Numbered from the stretch's first letter, positions 1-9,226 are shown. The stretch is DNA of 64,000 nucleotides from Maribacter cobaltidurans (GCF_002269385.1 NZ_CP022957.1:1669001-1733000); one strand, 5' to 3'. A program made the numbers and translations. Notes: generated by a model from the sequence alone, not told the origin.

Positions 1-186
1 GGTGTGGACACGGAAGCAGTGAATGCGGCTAGAAACTTAATGGTACCATTTCCTCCTTCTTCCCCTTCTATGGCCTTGTTCAAGGATGGAGAATTGGTCC
101 ATATGATAGAACGTCACCATATTGAGGGAAGACCTGCTGAAATGATTGCTGAGAACCTTGTACAAGCCTACAACGAGTTCTGTTAA
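1..186 (+). CDS. BrxA/BrxB-family bacilliredoxin, C-terminal part
   Basis: The reading frame is open from the first base, so this is the 3' end (61 residues) of a gene that starts before the window. The motifs [16 protein letters not shown] and [14 protein letters not shown] are typical of the C-terminal half of the bacilliredoxin (former DUF1094, YphP/YqiW) family. These small thioredoxin-fold proteins remove bacillithiol from mixed disulfides in the cytoplasm. The family's Cys-Gly-Cys active site lies upstream and cannot be seen. A strong hairpin terminator follows the stop codon, so this gene ends its transcript. BrxA and BrxB cannot be told apart from this fragment. Confidence 0.85.
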   Translation, partial: GVDTEAVNAARNLMVPFPPSSPSMALFKDGELVHMIERHHIEGRPAEMIAENLVQAYNEFC

Positions 187-223
187 GAGTATCCTTATTT
201 CAACAGTATTTTAGAAATTTTAC

Positions 224-250
224 ACCGCTCTTAATAGAGCGGTTTTTTAT
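224..250 (+). terminator. Rho-independent terminator after bacilliredoxin gene
   Basis: An 8-bp perfect stem (ACCGCTCT at 224-231 with AGAGCGGT at 236-243) has a TAAT loop and is followed directly by a run of six T. It separates the bacilliredoxin transcript from the acyltransferase gene. Confidence 0.85.
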
Positions 251-255
251 TTTTG
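248..255 (+). promoter_or_regulatory. Possible Bacteroidetes -7 box
   Basis: TATTTTTG matches the TAnnTTTG consensus exactly, but it lies only 4 nt before the ATG at 260 and overlaps the T tract of the terminator. If used, the transcript would be almost leaderless. It may equally be a chance match in a T-rich stretch. Confidence 0.3.
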
Positions 256-259
256 CAGT

Positions 260-997
260 ATGCAAAAGATACTATCCTACATTGTCACCCCTTTCTTTTT
301 CCTTGCCTTTGGGATGACCCTGTTGGTTTTTCATCCTATACTTTGGTTAAGTTTAAAACTATTTGGTTACCCGGGGATTAAGAAAACGGTTAGCCTTCTC
401 AATCTTTGCCTAATGCGCTCCACTAATATTCTAGGAACTACGTACAGGTTTACAAACCCCCACAATATACCAACTGATAGACCACTAATAGTAGTGACCA
501 ATCATCAGAGTATGTACGACATTCCCCCCATTATTTGGTACATGAGGAAGCACCACCCAAAGTTTGTGAGCAAAAAAGAGCTGGGAAAGGGAATTCCAAG
601 TGTCTCATATAATTTGAGACATGGGGGATCTGTATTAATTGACAGAAAAGATGCGAAGGGCTCAATCATGGAAATTGGAAAACTTGGAACCTATATAGAA
701 AAATACAGTAGGACAGCGGTCATTTTCCCAGAAGGAACAAGAAGTAGGGATGGACACCCAAGGCCATTCAAGCCTATGGGATTAAAAATGCTGATGAAGA
801 AAGCCCCATCTGCTTTAATCGTTCCGATAAGCATCAATAATTCCTGGAAATTGGTCCAATATGGTAAATTTCCAATGGGATTAGGAACGAAAGTTTCCTT
901 TGATGTCCACGAACCATTTGAAAATGATGGAGACTTTGATGGATTGCTTGCCAAAGCCGAAGCTGCTGTTGTATCCGGAATAAATTCTTTTAAATGA
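260..997 (+). CDS. 1-acyl-sn-glycerol-3-phosphate acyltransferase (PlsC-like)
   Basis: A 245-residue membrane-associated acyltransferase of the PlsC/LPLAT family, which moves an acyl group to lysophosphatidic acid in phospholipid synthesis. A hydrophobic N-terminal segment (about residues 8-32) precedes the catalytic HX4D motif NHQSMYD (residues 81-87). The acceptor-binding motif FPEGTRS lies at 156-162, and a VPI block is near 188-190. Length and motif spacing are normal for the family. Its stop codon overlaps the start of the next gene by 4 bp (ATGA), so the two are translationally coupled. The acyl acceptor cannot be read from sequence, and related enzymes acylate ornithine lipids. Confidence 0.9.
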   Translation: MQKILSYIVTPFFFLAFGMTLLVFHPILWLSLKLFGYPGIKKTVSLLNLCLMRSTNILGTTYRFTNPHNIPTDRPLIVVTNHQSMYDIPPIIWYMRKHHPKFVSKKELGKGIPSVSYNLRHGGSVLIDRKDAKGSIMEIGKLGTYIEKYSRTAVIFPEGTRSRDGHPRPFKPMGLKMLMKKAPSALIVPISINNSWKLVQYGKFPMGLGTKVSFDVHEPFENDGDFDGLLAKAEAAVVSGINSFK

Positions 998-1671
998 GCA
1001 ATACCGAAATCGTTGAAGAGACCATCACCTTTGTAAAGGAAACACTACAGAATGCCGAAGGTGGGCATGATTGGTTTCATATAAAAAGGGTGTTTCAAAA
1101 CAGCATGCTCATTGCAAAGGACGAAAAAGTGGATATTCTTGTGGTAAGCCTTGCAGCCTTATTGCATGATATAGCCGATGCAAAATTTTATGACGGCGAT
1201 GAAACTGTAGGACCGCAAATGGCAAAAGATTTTCTACACTCTCTTAAGGTCAAGAAAAAAGTAGTGCGGCATGTTGTAAAAATTATTGAACACATATCCT
1301 TTAAAAACAGTCTAGGTAAGCCCAAAAAGAGACCTTTTAAATCCAAGGAACTTGAAGTTGTTCAGGATGCCGATCGTTTGGATGCCATTGGTGCTATTGG
1401 TATTGCTCGGGCATTCAATTATGGGGGCTTCAAAAATAGGGAAATCTACAATCCGGATATTGCCCCAAATCTAAAACTGAGCAAAGAAGCCTATAAAAAA
1501 TCAACGGCCCCAACTATTAACCATTTTTATGAAAAGCTATTGTTGCTTAAGGATAAAATGAATACTGCTACGGGGAAAAAACTTGCCGAGTCAAGGCACC
1601 AATTTATGTTGGATTATTTGGAACAGTTCTATTCTGAATGGAATCCATTGACCGTTAGACCAAAGCAATAA
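994..1671 (+). CDS. HD-domain phosphohydrolase (YedJ/YpgQ type)
   Basis: A 225-residue soluble protein of the HD superfamily. The metal-binding residues appear in order: GGHDWFH (His25, His29), LLHDIAD (His58-Asp59), a His at 100 in EHISF, and QDADRLDAIGAIGIAR near 124-139, which is the signature of the YedJ/YpgQ subgroup. Such proteins are metal-dependent phosphohydrolases, some acting on nucleotides; the substrate here is not evident. It overlaps the acyltransferase by 4 bp and ends at a bidirectional terminator facing the convergent glycosyltransferase gene. Confidence 0.88.
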   Translation: MSNTEIVEETITFVKETLQNAEGGHDWFHIKRVFQNSMLIAKDEKVDILVVSLAALLHDIADAKFYDGDETVGPQMAKDFLHSLKVKKKVVRHVVKIIEHISFKNSLGKPKKRPFKSKELEVVQDADRLDAIGAIGIARAFNYGGFKNREIYNPDIAPNLKLSKEAYKKSTAPTINHFYEKLLLLKDKMNTATGKKLAESRHQFMLDYLEQFYSEWNPLTVRPKQ

Positions 1672-1701
1672 AAAAGGGGAATCAAAATAGACTCCCCTTT
1701 T
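1672..1701. terminator. Bidirectional hairpin terminator
   Basis: A 9-bp perfect inverted repeat, AAAAGGGGA (1672-1680) with TCCCCTTTT (1693-1701), lies between the convergent HD-domain and glycosyltransferase genes. The A/T flanks provide a T tract on both strands. Confidence 0.8.
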
Positions 1702-1732
1702 AATGAAAACTAAAAAATTTACATCTTCTTTT

Positions 1733-3163
1733 CTATCCCCTAGTCAACCAACCTCTTCTATTGGCGGTCGCAATGGCATAAGGAGTTATCCAGAACAGTC
1801 CGAATGTATACATTACACTATAGGAATAAGCCCAGAATGATTCTATAAAGTTATATCTCTTCGCATAAAAAATAACAGGGAAAGTAGAAAGTACCAGAAT
1901 ACTCATGAAAGTTGAGCTGACAAATAAGATTGGATGTGTTAGAACAAAATACAGCATAAACAAAAGGAATGGGTAACTCATGACAATCTTAGTTGCCTGA
2001 CTAAAGAACAATAGTCGAGTACCTGCCTTGTTTCCTTTCCTAAAGTTTGTAAATACATACTTGGACATTTCAATATTCTCCCTAACATTACTTCTACCCC
2101 ATCTAATGAACATTTTGTAAAGACCTTTGTATTTTTCGGGTACGTTAGTATAAGCATATGCGTTTCTTTGGAACAGCACATGATAACCTTGTTTTAAAAT
2201 CATATTGGTCATGGCACGGTCCTCTCCAATGTCAGAAGGTTGTCCCATGAAGGTCTGATTGATCCAATCATTTAAACAGGCAAACACAGCGGTTCTTCTA
2301 TATGCCGCCAAGGCCCCTGGAGTACAAAGAACGGAGTTTAGGCTACTTTCGGCAGATCTCACAAATTCAAAACTCAAGACAAAACTAACGTCCAACATTT
2401 TTGGGATCAAGGCCTTCTTATTGTTCAATACCCTAATATTACCGGCAACTGCACCACAATTCTCATTGGTAACGAACGGACTTACCAAATTTCTTAAGGT
2501 ATCCTTTTTAACGATGGAATCACTATCTACCGTTACAAAAACATCTCCTGTACCTTCATTGAATCCACGATACAAGGCATGTCTTTTTCCCATATTTTTG
2601 GGTTGTTGACATATGGATACCCGATCACCCAATACCTTCTTGGCCTCTTGCATCCAATGCCATGTATCGTCCTTGCTACCATCATCAATGGAAAGTAATT
2701 GTAGTTTTTCTACGGGATAATCACTGTCTGCCAAACTCATCAATGTGGCATATACCTGTTTCCCTTCGTTATATGCAGGAACGATAACGGTACATTTTGG
2801 CAGCTCCTCATCGGAAACGGAAGCTATTGCCTTATATCTAAAATATCGATATAGTGTATAGGCAAAAAAGCCCGCCTTAAAAATAAATAACCCAGTGGCA
2901 ATAATCATAAAGATCAATCCAAAGGTAGTACTTATCCTATCCCGATTAAATTGATCATAATCCGTTTGCAAAACATACATAACATATATGGAAGCAATCA
3001 TAAGCACGAACGTGCTACCCATCACAAAAACCCCCCAGGCATTTGCATTTTGAATAAAGGACTTTAATCTCGATTTTAGTAAAAACCCGTTTCTGAAAGT
3101 TGGGGTTGAATCGGATTTTTCGACATTAATAGATTTAGGTGTAAACGTATTTTCAGATTTCAT
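1733..3163 (-). CDS. Processive family-2 glycosyltransferase (HAS/NodC/BcsA-like)
   Basis: A 476-residue membrane glycosyltransferase. Two transmembrane segments (about 43-65 and 80-105) precede a GT-A domain with VIVPAYNEG (127-134), SIDDGSKDDT (158-167), the DxD site VDSDS (212-216) and the general-base region GEDRA (313-317). Three or more hydrophobic segments follow (about 395-465). This layout is that of hyaluronan/chitin/cellulose-type synthases that polymerise and extrude polysaccharide from UDP-sugars. The usual Q-x-x-R-W motif reads MFIRW (351-355), so the first position is Met. The sugar and product are unknown. The gene stands alone, with about 280 bp of divergent upstream DNA. Confidence 0.88.
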   Translation of the reverse strand: MKSENTFTPKSINVEKSDSTPTFRNGFLLKSRLKSFIQNANAWGVFVMGSTFVLMIASIYVMYVLQTDYDQFNRDRISTTFGLIFMIIATGLFIFKAGFFAYTLYRYFRYKAIASVSDEELPKCTVIVPAYNEGKQVYATLMSLADSDYPVEKLQLLSIDDGSKDDTWHWMQEAKKVLGDRVSICQQPKNMGKRHALYRGFNEGTGDVFVTVDSDSIVKKDTLRNLVSPFVTNENCGAVAGNIRVLNNKKALIPKMLDVSFVLSFEFVRSAESSLNSVLCTPGALAAYRRTAVFACLNDWINQTFMGQPSDIGEDRAMTNMILKQGYHVLFQRNAYAYTNVPEKYKGLYKMFIRWGRSNVRENIEMSKYVFTNFRKGNKAGTRLLFFSQATKIVMSYPFLLFMLYFVLTHPILFVSSTFMSILVLSTFPVIFYAKRYNFIESFWAYSYSVMYTFGLFWITPYAIATANRRGWLTRG

Positions 3164-3443
3164 TTGTGTTTTCGATTTGTTCTAGAGTCTATACGGTAAC
3201 ACATGGCACTCTGGATCACCTGTTATGATTTATTTATGTAAAAAATCCACCTTTAACATTTAGGTAAGAATTTGTAAAGATTTTGGATTGATGGATGCAT
3301 CAAATTCAAAATGAAGATGACTTTATTTTTTTATGAATATCAAAAAATACGACCTGTCATTTTATAGATTCAATAAAAATCGCAAGACGGAAATAAAAAG
3401 TCAATTTTTTGTACCTTCCTAGCTCAGATAAATTTAATTAACC

Positions 3444-4868
3444 ATGCAAAGAAGAAAGTTTATTAAAAATACCGCTGCCGCATCCGCGGCCTTTTCCATT
3501 GTACCCAGTTTTGTAATGGGCAAATCACATGTTCCTCCAAGTGATACACTATATATTGGTGCTTTTGGTGTTGGTGGAAGGGGCTCTAGCGTTATCCAAG
3601 GCCTAAATGAAACCCAAAAAGTAAAATTTGTTTCCTTTTGTGATGTGGATGACAGAAGGGCTGCAGAAACCTATGCCAATTTTCCCGATGTAAAGAGATA
3701 TAAAGATTTTAGGAAGGTCTATGACAAGCAATTAAATGATATGGACGCCATTATGGTAGCTACCCCAGACCATATGCATGCTTCCATAGCCTTGCCTTTC
3801 ATGCGGGCGAAAAAACATGCCTATGTTGAAAAACCGTTGACACACAATATCAATGAAGCCCGTTTAATGACCAAAGTGGCCAAAGAAAATGGCATCGTTA
3901 CCCAAATGGGAAACCAAGGAGCATCAAGTGATGGTAGCAGGGAAGCTAAGGAATGGATTGATTCAGGCATAATAGGAAAAGTATACAAAGTAGATTGTTG
4001 GACCAATAGACCCGTTTGGCCACAAGGTGTTCCCGTTCCACAAGGTAAGGACCGAATCCCCAAAGGACTGGATTGGGACTTGTGGTTGGGCGTTGCCGAA
4101 ATGAGAGATTATAACGACGCTTATCTTCCCTTTAAATGGAGAGGTTTCTGGGATTTTGGCACCGGTGCACTTGGGGATATGGGATGTCATATCATGGAAA
4201 CCCCTTTCAGTGTCTTGGAATTGGGCTATCCAACCGAGGCCGAGGCGAGCTGTACGACCAACTGGGTCGGTGACTTTGTGGAGGCGGATTATAGTGAATC
4301 CTGTCCCGCTTCTTCCATTGTCCGGTTAAAGTTCAATACTCCTGAGCACGGAGATATTGCGTTAAATTGGTATGATGGCGGATTATTACCCGATTTACCC
4401 GATGAGTTGAAAGATGGCGAAACTATTGGTGATAACAGTGGTGGAAGCATTTTCTACGGAACGCGAGGTATTTTGGTTTGTGATACGTATTCCAGAAATG
4501 CCAGATTGTTGCCTTCCACTACCATGGAACTATTGACTCCTCCAAAACCCTATTTAAAACGTATTGAAGGGGATACCGGTGGACACCAGCGCAACTTTGT
4601 GGAAGGATGCCTACAAGGTGCTGAAACCTCCTCTAATTTTGAACGCTCCGGACCATTGACCGAAGCTGTGCTTATGGGTAATTTGGCCTTAAAGGCGTTC
4701 CAGTACAAAAAACTGAAGGAAGGTAAACAATTGGGTGATTGGGATCCTTTTGAATATCCTGGTAGAAGAAAAATTCTTTGGGATGGGGAAAACATGCGTG
4801 TAACCAATTGGGAAAAAGCCAATGAATGGGTCAAGGGAAGCTACCGTAAGGGATGGGAGCTTAGTTAA
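3444..4868 (+). CDS. Tat-exported Gfo/Idh/MocA-family oxidoreductase
   Basis: A 474-residue NAD(P)-dependent dehydrogenase-like protein. The N-terminus has a twin-arginine signal (RRKFIKN at 3-9, then a hydrophobic stretch rich in Ala), so the folded, cofactor-loaded protein should be exported. The Rossmann motif GVGGRG is at 42-47, CDVDDRR at 66-72 and the family signature EKPLTHN at 129-135. Exported members are common in Bacteroidetes and usually act on sugars or inositol-like polyols. No cognate gene nearby fixes the substrate. A short hairpin terminator follows, so it is probably transcribed apart from the transporter downstream. Confidence 0.88.
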   Translation: MQRRKFIKNTAAASAAFSIVPSFVMGKSHVPPSDTLYIGAFGVGGRGSSVIQGLNETQKVKFVSFCDVDDRRAAETYANFPDVKRYKDFRKVYDKQLNDMDAIMVATPDHMHASIALPFMRAKKHAYVEKPLTHNINEARLMTKVAKENGIVTQMGNQGASSDGSREAKEWIDSGIIGKVYKVDCWTNRPVWPQGVPVPQGKDRIPKGLDWDLWLGVAEMRDYNDAYLPFKWRGFWDFGTGALGDMGCHIMETPFSVLELGYPTEAEASCTTNWVGDFVEADYSESCPASSIVRLKFNTPEHGDIALNWYDGGLLPDLPDELKDGETIGDNSGGSIFYGTRGILVCDTYSRNARLLPSTTMELLTPPKPYLKRIEGDTGGHQRNFVEGCLQGAETSSNFERSGPLTEAVLMGNLALKAFQYKKLKEGKQLGDWDPFEYPGRRKILWDGENMRVTNWEKANEWVKGSYRKGWELS

Positions 4869-4895
4869 ACCCAAAAATATTAGTATAAGGAAATG

Positions 4896-4919
4896 GCTAG
4901 GGTTTATATCCTAGCTTTT
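4896..4919 (+). terminator. Short hairpin terminator after oxidoreductase gene
   Basis: The stem GCTAGG (4896-4901) with CCTAGC (4910-4915) has an 8-nt loop and is followed by TTTTA. The stem is only 6 bp, so confidence is moderate. Confidence 0.5.
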
Positions 4920-4987
4920 ACTTTTGAAACGTCCCAATTGCCTATATTTAAGTTTTTGACCAAAACCAACTTAATACCTAAATTCAA

Positions 4988-6271
4988 ATGTTAGCCTGGC
5001 TTGGCCTTATCACCATTGTTGCTCTTTTGTTTCTTGTCATGAGCAAGAAAATGGCGGCGGTGGTCGCTTTGATTATTGTTCCAATTATAACGGCTCTTTT
5101 GGGTGGTTTTACTACGGAAATAACGACTTTTATAACCGATGGTTTAAAATCAATCGCTCCCACCGGAGTCATGTTTATATTCGCAATTCTGTTCTTTGGT
5201 ATATTGACCGATGCGGGAACCTTTAAACCCCTGATAAGGGCCCTACTGAAATTTGCGGGAAACAATCCTTCCCGCGTTGCTGTCGCAACGGCACTATTGG
5301 CCATGGCCGTGCATTTGGATGGCTCAGGAGCAGTGACTTTTTTGGTGACCATACCGGCACTCCTTCCTTTATATGACACCTTACAAATGAAGAGAACCAC
5401 GTTGGCCACTATTGCGGCATTGGCGGCAGGAACCATGAATATTCTTCCATGGGGAGGGCCAACAATTAGAGCTGCAACAGCTTTGGAAGTCAATGTTACG
5501 GAGCTATTCAATCCTTTGCTGATTCCGGTTATCGGCGGACTATTAACGGTTTTGATTATTGCCTATATACTTGGTAAAAGGGAACGTGTGGATAAAGGTG
5601 CCACTATTGATGACATAGCACTGGAACAAGAAACAGACACTAAACTGGAACGTCCAAGGCTTTACTACTTCAATATTGCCCTGGTTTTGGTTGCGGTGGG
5701 AGTTTTGATCAGTGGAATTGCCCCGCCACATATTATTTTTATGATAGCATTTGCCATATCCTTAATTGTAAATTACCCAAATCCCAAAGATCAAGGGGAA
5801 CGTATCAATGCACATGCCAAGGCAGCTCTTTTGATGGCCAGTATATTATTCGCTGCAGGGTGTTTCACGGGAATACTCAAGGGCTCCGGAATGATCAATG
5901 CAATGGCGGAAAGTGCCGTAACCTACATTCCTGATGCCATAGGTAGTCACTTGGCCGTCATTACCGGTGTACTGTCCATGCCCGCCAGTCTGCTATTTGA
6001 TCCGGATTCCTATTATTTTGGAATATTGCCCTTGTTGTCCACCACGGCATCGCACTTTGGCGTGGAGGCTATTGAGGTAGGAAGGGCTTCAATTATCGGG
6101 CAAATGACGACAGGTTTTCCCGTAAGTCCGCTTACGGGCTCCACGTATCTATTAATTGGACTCACGGGAATCGAATTGGGGGATCATCAGAAAAAAACCA
6201 TACCACTGGCATTTTTGGTGACCATAGTTATTTTAATTTTATCCTTAATGATTGGAGCAATAAGCTTGTAG
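4988..6271 (+). CDS. CitMHS-family citrate/carboxylate transporter
   Basis: A 427-residue polytopic inner-membrane protein with about 11-12 hydrophobic helices. The N-terminal half (TGVMFIFAILFFGILTDAG; MAVHLDGSGAVTFLV; NILPWGGPTIRAAT) and the C-terminal repeat (GHLAV-like helix, PVSPLTGSTYLL) match the CitMHS family. That family imports metal-citrate or related carboxylates with protons or other cations. It precedes the AtuA gene by only 1 bp, so transporter, AtuA and the small AtuA_C protein form an operon. The context suggests import of an organic acid that AtuA acts on, but the substrate is inferred, not shown. Confidence 0.88.
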   Translation: MLAWLGLITIVALLFLVMSKKMAAVVALIIVPIITALLGGFTTEITTFITDGLKSIAPTGVMFIFAILFFGILTDAGTFKPLIRALLKFAGNNPSRVAVATALLAMAVHLDGSGAVTFLVTIPALLPLYDTLQMKRTTLATIAALAAGTMNILPWGGPTIRAATALEVNVTELFNPLLIPVIGGLLTVLIIAYILGKRERVDKGATIDDIALEQETDTKLERPRLYYFNIALVLVAVGVLISGIAPPHIIFMIAFAISLIVNYPNPKDQGERINAHAKAALLMASILFAAGCFTGILKGSGMINAMAESAVTYIPDAIGSHLAVITGVLSMPASLLFDPDSYYFGILPLLSTTASHFGVEAIEVGRASIIGQMTTGFPVSPLTGSTYLLIGLTGIELGDHQKKTIPLAFLVTIVILILSLMIGAISL

Positions 6272-6272
6272 C

Positions 6273-7610
6273 ATGAAGAAAATTAGAATAGGAAGCGGAG
6301 CTGGGTATGCTGGAGACCGATTAGAACCTGCCCTTGAATTAATGGAGCATGGTAATCTAAATTATATTTGTTTTGAAGGCCTTGCGGAAAGGACTATCGC
6401 CTTGGCCCAAAAAGCGAAAAAGGCCGACCCAGAAAAAGGCTATAATGACCTTCTTCTTTATCGGATGGAAAAAGTCCTTCCATTGGCACATAAAAACAAA
6501 ATCAAGGTCATTACCAATATGGGGGCGGCCAATCCAAAAAAAGCCATGGAAGAGGTTGCAAAATTGGCTACTACATTGGGACTTAAAAACCTGAAAGTAG
6601 CTGCAGTTCTTGGGGATGACATATCGAACAAAATACAGGATTACATCCGCGAAACAGTCATTGAAACCGGTCAGCCATTATCTGAAATTAATAAGGAGCT
6701 TTTCTCCGCAAATGCCTATTTGGGCTCCGATGGTATTGTTGAAGCTTTAAGCAACGATGCGGACATTATCATTACGGGCAGGGTTGCAGATCCTTCCCTG
6801 TTTCTGGCACCCTTGCTGTACGAGTTTGGTTGGGAAAAAACAGATTGGGAAAAAATGGGCATAGGAACCATGATTGGCCACCTATTGGAATGCGCCGGAC
6901 AGGTAACCGGAGGCTATTTTGCTGATCCCGGTGTTAAGGAAGTACCCAATCTGTGGAATCTGGGATTTCCCCTAGTTGAAGTCAATGAAGTAGGAAAAGG
7001 CTTTATCACCAAATTGGACAATACGGGAGGCATGGTCACCACGGCCACATGTACGGAACAATTGCTTTATGAAATTCATGACCCAGAAAACTATCTTACT
7101 CCAGACTGCACCGCTGATTTTTCAAAAGTGACATTCAAAGAATTACAAAAGGACACCATTGAATTTTCCGGGGCCTCAGGAAAATCGGCCACTGCAACGC
7201 ATAAAGTAAGCGTTGGCTATTTGAACGGCTTTATAGGGGAGGGTCAAATAAGTTATGGTGGTCCCAACTGTGTTGCAAGGGCTCTATTAGCCAAGGAAAT
7301 CGTAGAAAAAAGGTTAGAAAACCTGTCTTTCCCAATTTCGGAATTACGATGTGATCTTATCGGTATAAATTCCTTATTTGATAAAGGAGAAATACCCAAA
7401 GACATCAATGAAGCCCGATTAAGGGTAGCGGGAAAAACAAACACCAAAGAACAGGCCCAGTTCATTGCCAATGAAGTGGAGACCTTATATACCAATGGTC
7501 CTTATGGTGGAGGCGGAGCTACTAAAAAAGTAGATGAGATTATTTCCATTGCTTCTATATTGGTTCCCAAAGATGATTTTGAAATTAACGTACTCTATAA
7601 AACTACATAG
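6273..7610 (+). CDS. AtuA-family protein (acyclic terpene utilisation, former DUF1446)
   Basis: A 445-residue cytoplasmic protein beginning KKIRIGSGAGYAGDRLEPA, the characteristic start of the AtuA core domain, with ITGRVADPSLFLAPLLYEFGW, LECAGQVTGGYFADPG and a glycine-rich NGPYGGGGATKK near the C-terminus. AtuA is needed for citronellol/geraniol catabolism in Pseudomonas, but its biochemical role is unclear and many homologues sit in unrelated acid-utilisation clusters. In many genomes a C-terminal ferredoxin-fold domain is fused to this protein. Here that domain is the next gene, 2 bp downstream. The preceding CitMHS transporter suggests a small carboxylic substrate. Confidence 0.88.
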   Translation: MKKIRIGSGAGYAGDRLEPALELMEHGNLNYICFEGLAERTIALAQKAKKADPEKGYNDLLLYRMEKVLPLAHKNKIKVITNMGAANPKKAMEEVAKLATTLGLKNLKVAAVLGDDISNKIQDYIRETVIETGQPLSEINKELFSANAYLGSDGIVEALSNDADIIITGRVADPSLFLAPLLYEFGWEKTDWEKMGIGTMIGHLLECAGQVTGGYFADPGVKEVPNLWNLGFPLVEVNEVGKGFITKLDNTGGMVTTATCTEQLLYEIHDPENYLTPDCTADFSKVTFKELQKDTIEFSGASGKSATATHKVSVGYLNGFIGEGQISYGGPNCVARALLAKEIVEKRLENLSFPISELRCDLIGINSLFDKGEIPKDINEARLRVAGKTNTKEQAQFIANEVETLYTNGPYGGGGATKKVDEIISIASILVPKDDFEINVLYKTT

Positions 7611-7612
7611 CC

Positions 7613-7912
7613 ATGAAATTATGGGAAATTGCTCATGTGAGAACTGGGGACAAGGGAAACATCAGTAATGTTTCCGTAACCGTCTATGACCCTGAACATT
7701 TTAAAATAGTTTCGGAAAAATTAACTCCGGAATTTATCAAGAAATGGTTTGGGAAACAGGTACTGGGTGAGGTCAAAAGATATGATCTACCTCAACTTGG
7801 CGCGCTCAATTTTGTAATGTACGATGCCCTTGGAGGTGGGGTGACGTCTTCGACCGCCTTGGACAAACATGGAAAAACGCTTGGGGCTTATTTACTTAAC
7901 ATACCTTTTTAA
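7613..7912 (+). CDS. AtuA_C-like ferredoxin-fold protein
   Basis: A 99-residue protein starting MKLWEIAHVRTGDKGNISNVSV. The RTGDKGN motif and the closing GGGVTSSTALDKHGKTLGAYLL identify the stand-alone form of the domain fused to AtuA in other bacteria. It starts 2 bp after the AtuA stop, so the two are almost certainly co-translated and form one complex. No catalytic role is known. The small size and complete motifs show a whole domain, not a truncated gene. Confidence 0.85.
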   Translation: MKLWEIAHVRTGDKGNISNVSVTVYDPEHFKIVSEKLTPEFIKKWFGKQVLGEVKRYDLPQLGALNFVMYDALGGGVTSSTALDKHGKTLGAYLLNIPF

Positions 7913-7922
7913 AACTCAGATT

Positions 7923-8951
7923 ATGAAAAAAATATTGGTCATTCTATTTCTATCGCTAACAAGTTTGCTATCCGCTCAGGAAGTGGCCGAAGGAAAAGTT
8001 GTTTTAGACTCTATTTATTCCAAAAACCTGGAAAATGATTTTGGTGAAAATCCAACCAGAAAAGTATCGGTTTATTTGCCACCAAACTATGAAGATTCAA
8101 AAACCAGGTATCCCGTAATTTATTTTTTACATGGTTTTTTGAACGACAATAGTCTTATGAATTATATGAAGGATCTTTTGGACTATGCCATAGCCGCAGA
8201 AAAGATTGATCCCTTTATTCTTGTAATACCCGATCAGCGTACTACTTATGACGGAAGTTTCTATTCCAATACGGGCATCTTTGGCAACTGGGAAGATTTT
8301 ACAGCTTATGATTTGGTTTCTTATATGGATAACAACTATAGAACCTTGGCAAAACCCGGAAGTCGCGGAATTACCGGACACAGTATGGGAGGCTATGGTG
8401 CTTTAAAAATTGCCATGAAGCATCCGGATATTTTTGAAACCGTTTATGCATTAAGTCCTGGAGCGCTAACTATAGTTCGAGAATATGGGCCGAACAGCAA
8501 CACCTATGTTGAATTTTCCAAAATGAAAACCATAGAAGATCTGTCAAAATCCTATTTTGGAAAAGTTATTATGGCGTTTGGAAGGTCATGGTCTCCCAAT
8601 GCCAATAAACCTCCCTTTTACTTTGATTTACCCTTTGAATATAAGAACGAAACTATTGTAGCCAACCCCGAAGCACTAGAAAAATGGTACTCAGAAATGC
8701 CTGTTCATATGATCGATGAGTATCTCGAAAATCTAAATAAGCTCAGAGCCATTAAGTTTGATTGGGGAAGAAATGCGGGAGAACGTTTTACCATACAATG
8801 CAAAATGTTCAGTCAACGCTTGGAAAACGTAGGTGTAAAACATTTTGCCGAAGAATATATTGGCACCCATACCAATAACATCTACACCCAGGATGGCAGA
8901 ATTCCACAACAGATGTTACCCTTTTTCGATTTTTATCTTGATTTTGAGTAA
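7923..8951 (+). CDS. Exported esterase of the esterase-D family
   Basis: A 342-residue alpha/beta-hydrolase. The ATG at 7923 is chosen over upstream in-frame codons because it opens a clear Sec signal peptide (KKILVILFLSLTSLLSAQ). The nucleophile elbow is GHSMGG (Ser154), after YPVIYFLHGF (64-72), which supplies the oxyanion region. A His near the C-terminus (EYIGTHTNN) is the likely third member of the triad. The family contains S-formylglutathione hydrolases, feruloyl and acetyl-xylan esterases and siderophore esterases. The signal peptide points to a periplasmic or extracellular ester. It begins 10 bp after the AtuA_C gene and may share that operon. Confidence 0.85.
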   Translation: MKKILVILFLSLTSLLSAQEVAEGKVVLDSIYSKNLENDFGENPTRKVSVYLPPNYEDSKTRYPVIYFLHGFLNDNSLMNYMKDLLDYAIAAEKIDPFILVIPDQRTTYDGSFYSNTGIFGNWEDFTAYDLVSYMDNNYRTLAKPGSRGITGHSMGGYGALKIAMKHPDIFETVYALSPGALTIVREYGPNSNTYVEFSKMKTIEDLSKSYFGKVIMAFGRSWSPNANKPPFYFDLPFEYKNETIVANPEALEKWYSEMPVHMIDEYLENLNKLRAIKFDWGRNAGERFTIQCKMFSQRLENVGVKHFAEEYIGTHTNNIYTQDGRIPQQMLPFFDFYLDFE

Positions 8952-9004
8952 AAATCATATACTAAGTACAATCACCCCATTTCCATTAAAAAATTTTAAG
9001 TACT

Positions 9005-9226
9005 ATGGGAACCTTAAAAATGAATCCCGTACAGATTCAATTGTTTCGCTATAGCAAGGTCTTAATTACCCTTGTTTTGGTCTGTTTTTAATGCGAAAAG
9101 AAACAAACAGCCACCCTGCCGATTCACGGTGGCCCAATTTATACAGAGGACAAATTATTGGACACCCAATTGGAAATTACCATTTTAATCGGGCAAGTGG
9201 TTTACACAAAAACGACGGACCAATAG
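9005..9226 (+). pseudogene. Possible decayed lipoprotein gene remnant
   Basis: Reading from the ATG at 9005 gives a basic start, a hydrophobic stretch (KVLITLVLVCF), an in-frame TAA at 9089-9091, and then CEKKQTATLPIHGGPIYTEDKLL up to a TAG at 9224. The stop sits just before the Cys where a lipobox would end, so this looks like the remains of a lipoprotein signal and mature N-terminus. No family is recognised and the similarity is only to the general lipoprotein pattern. The rest of 8952-9440 holds no convincing gene. Confidence 0.35.
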
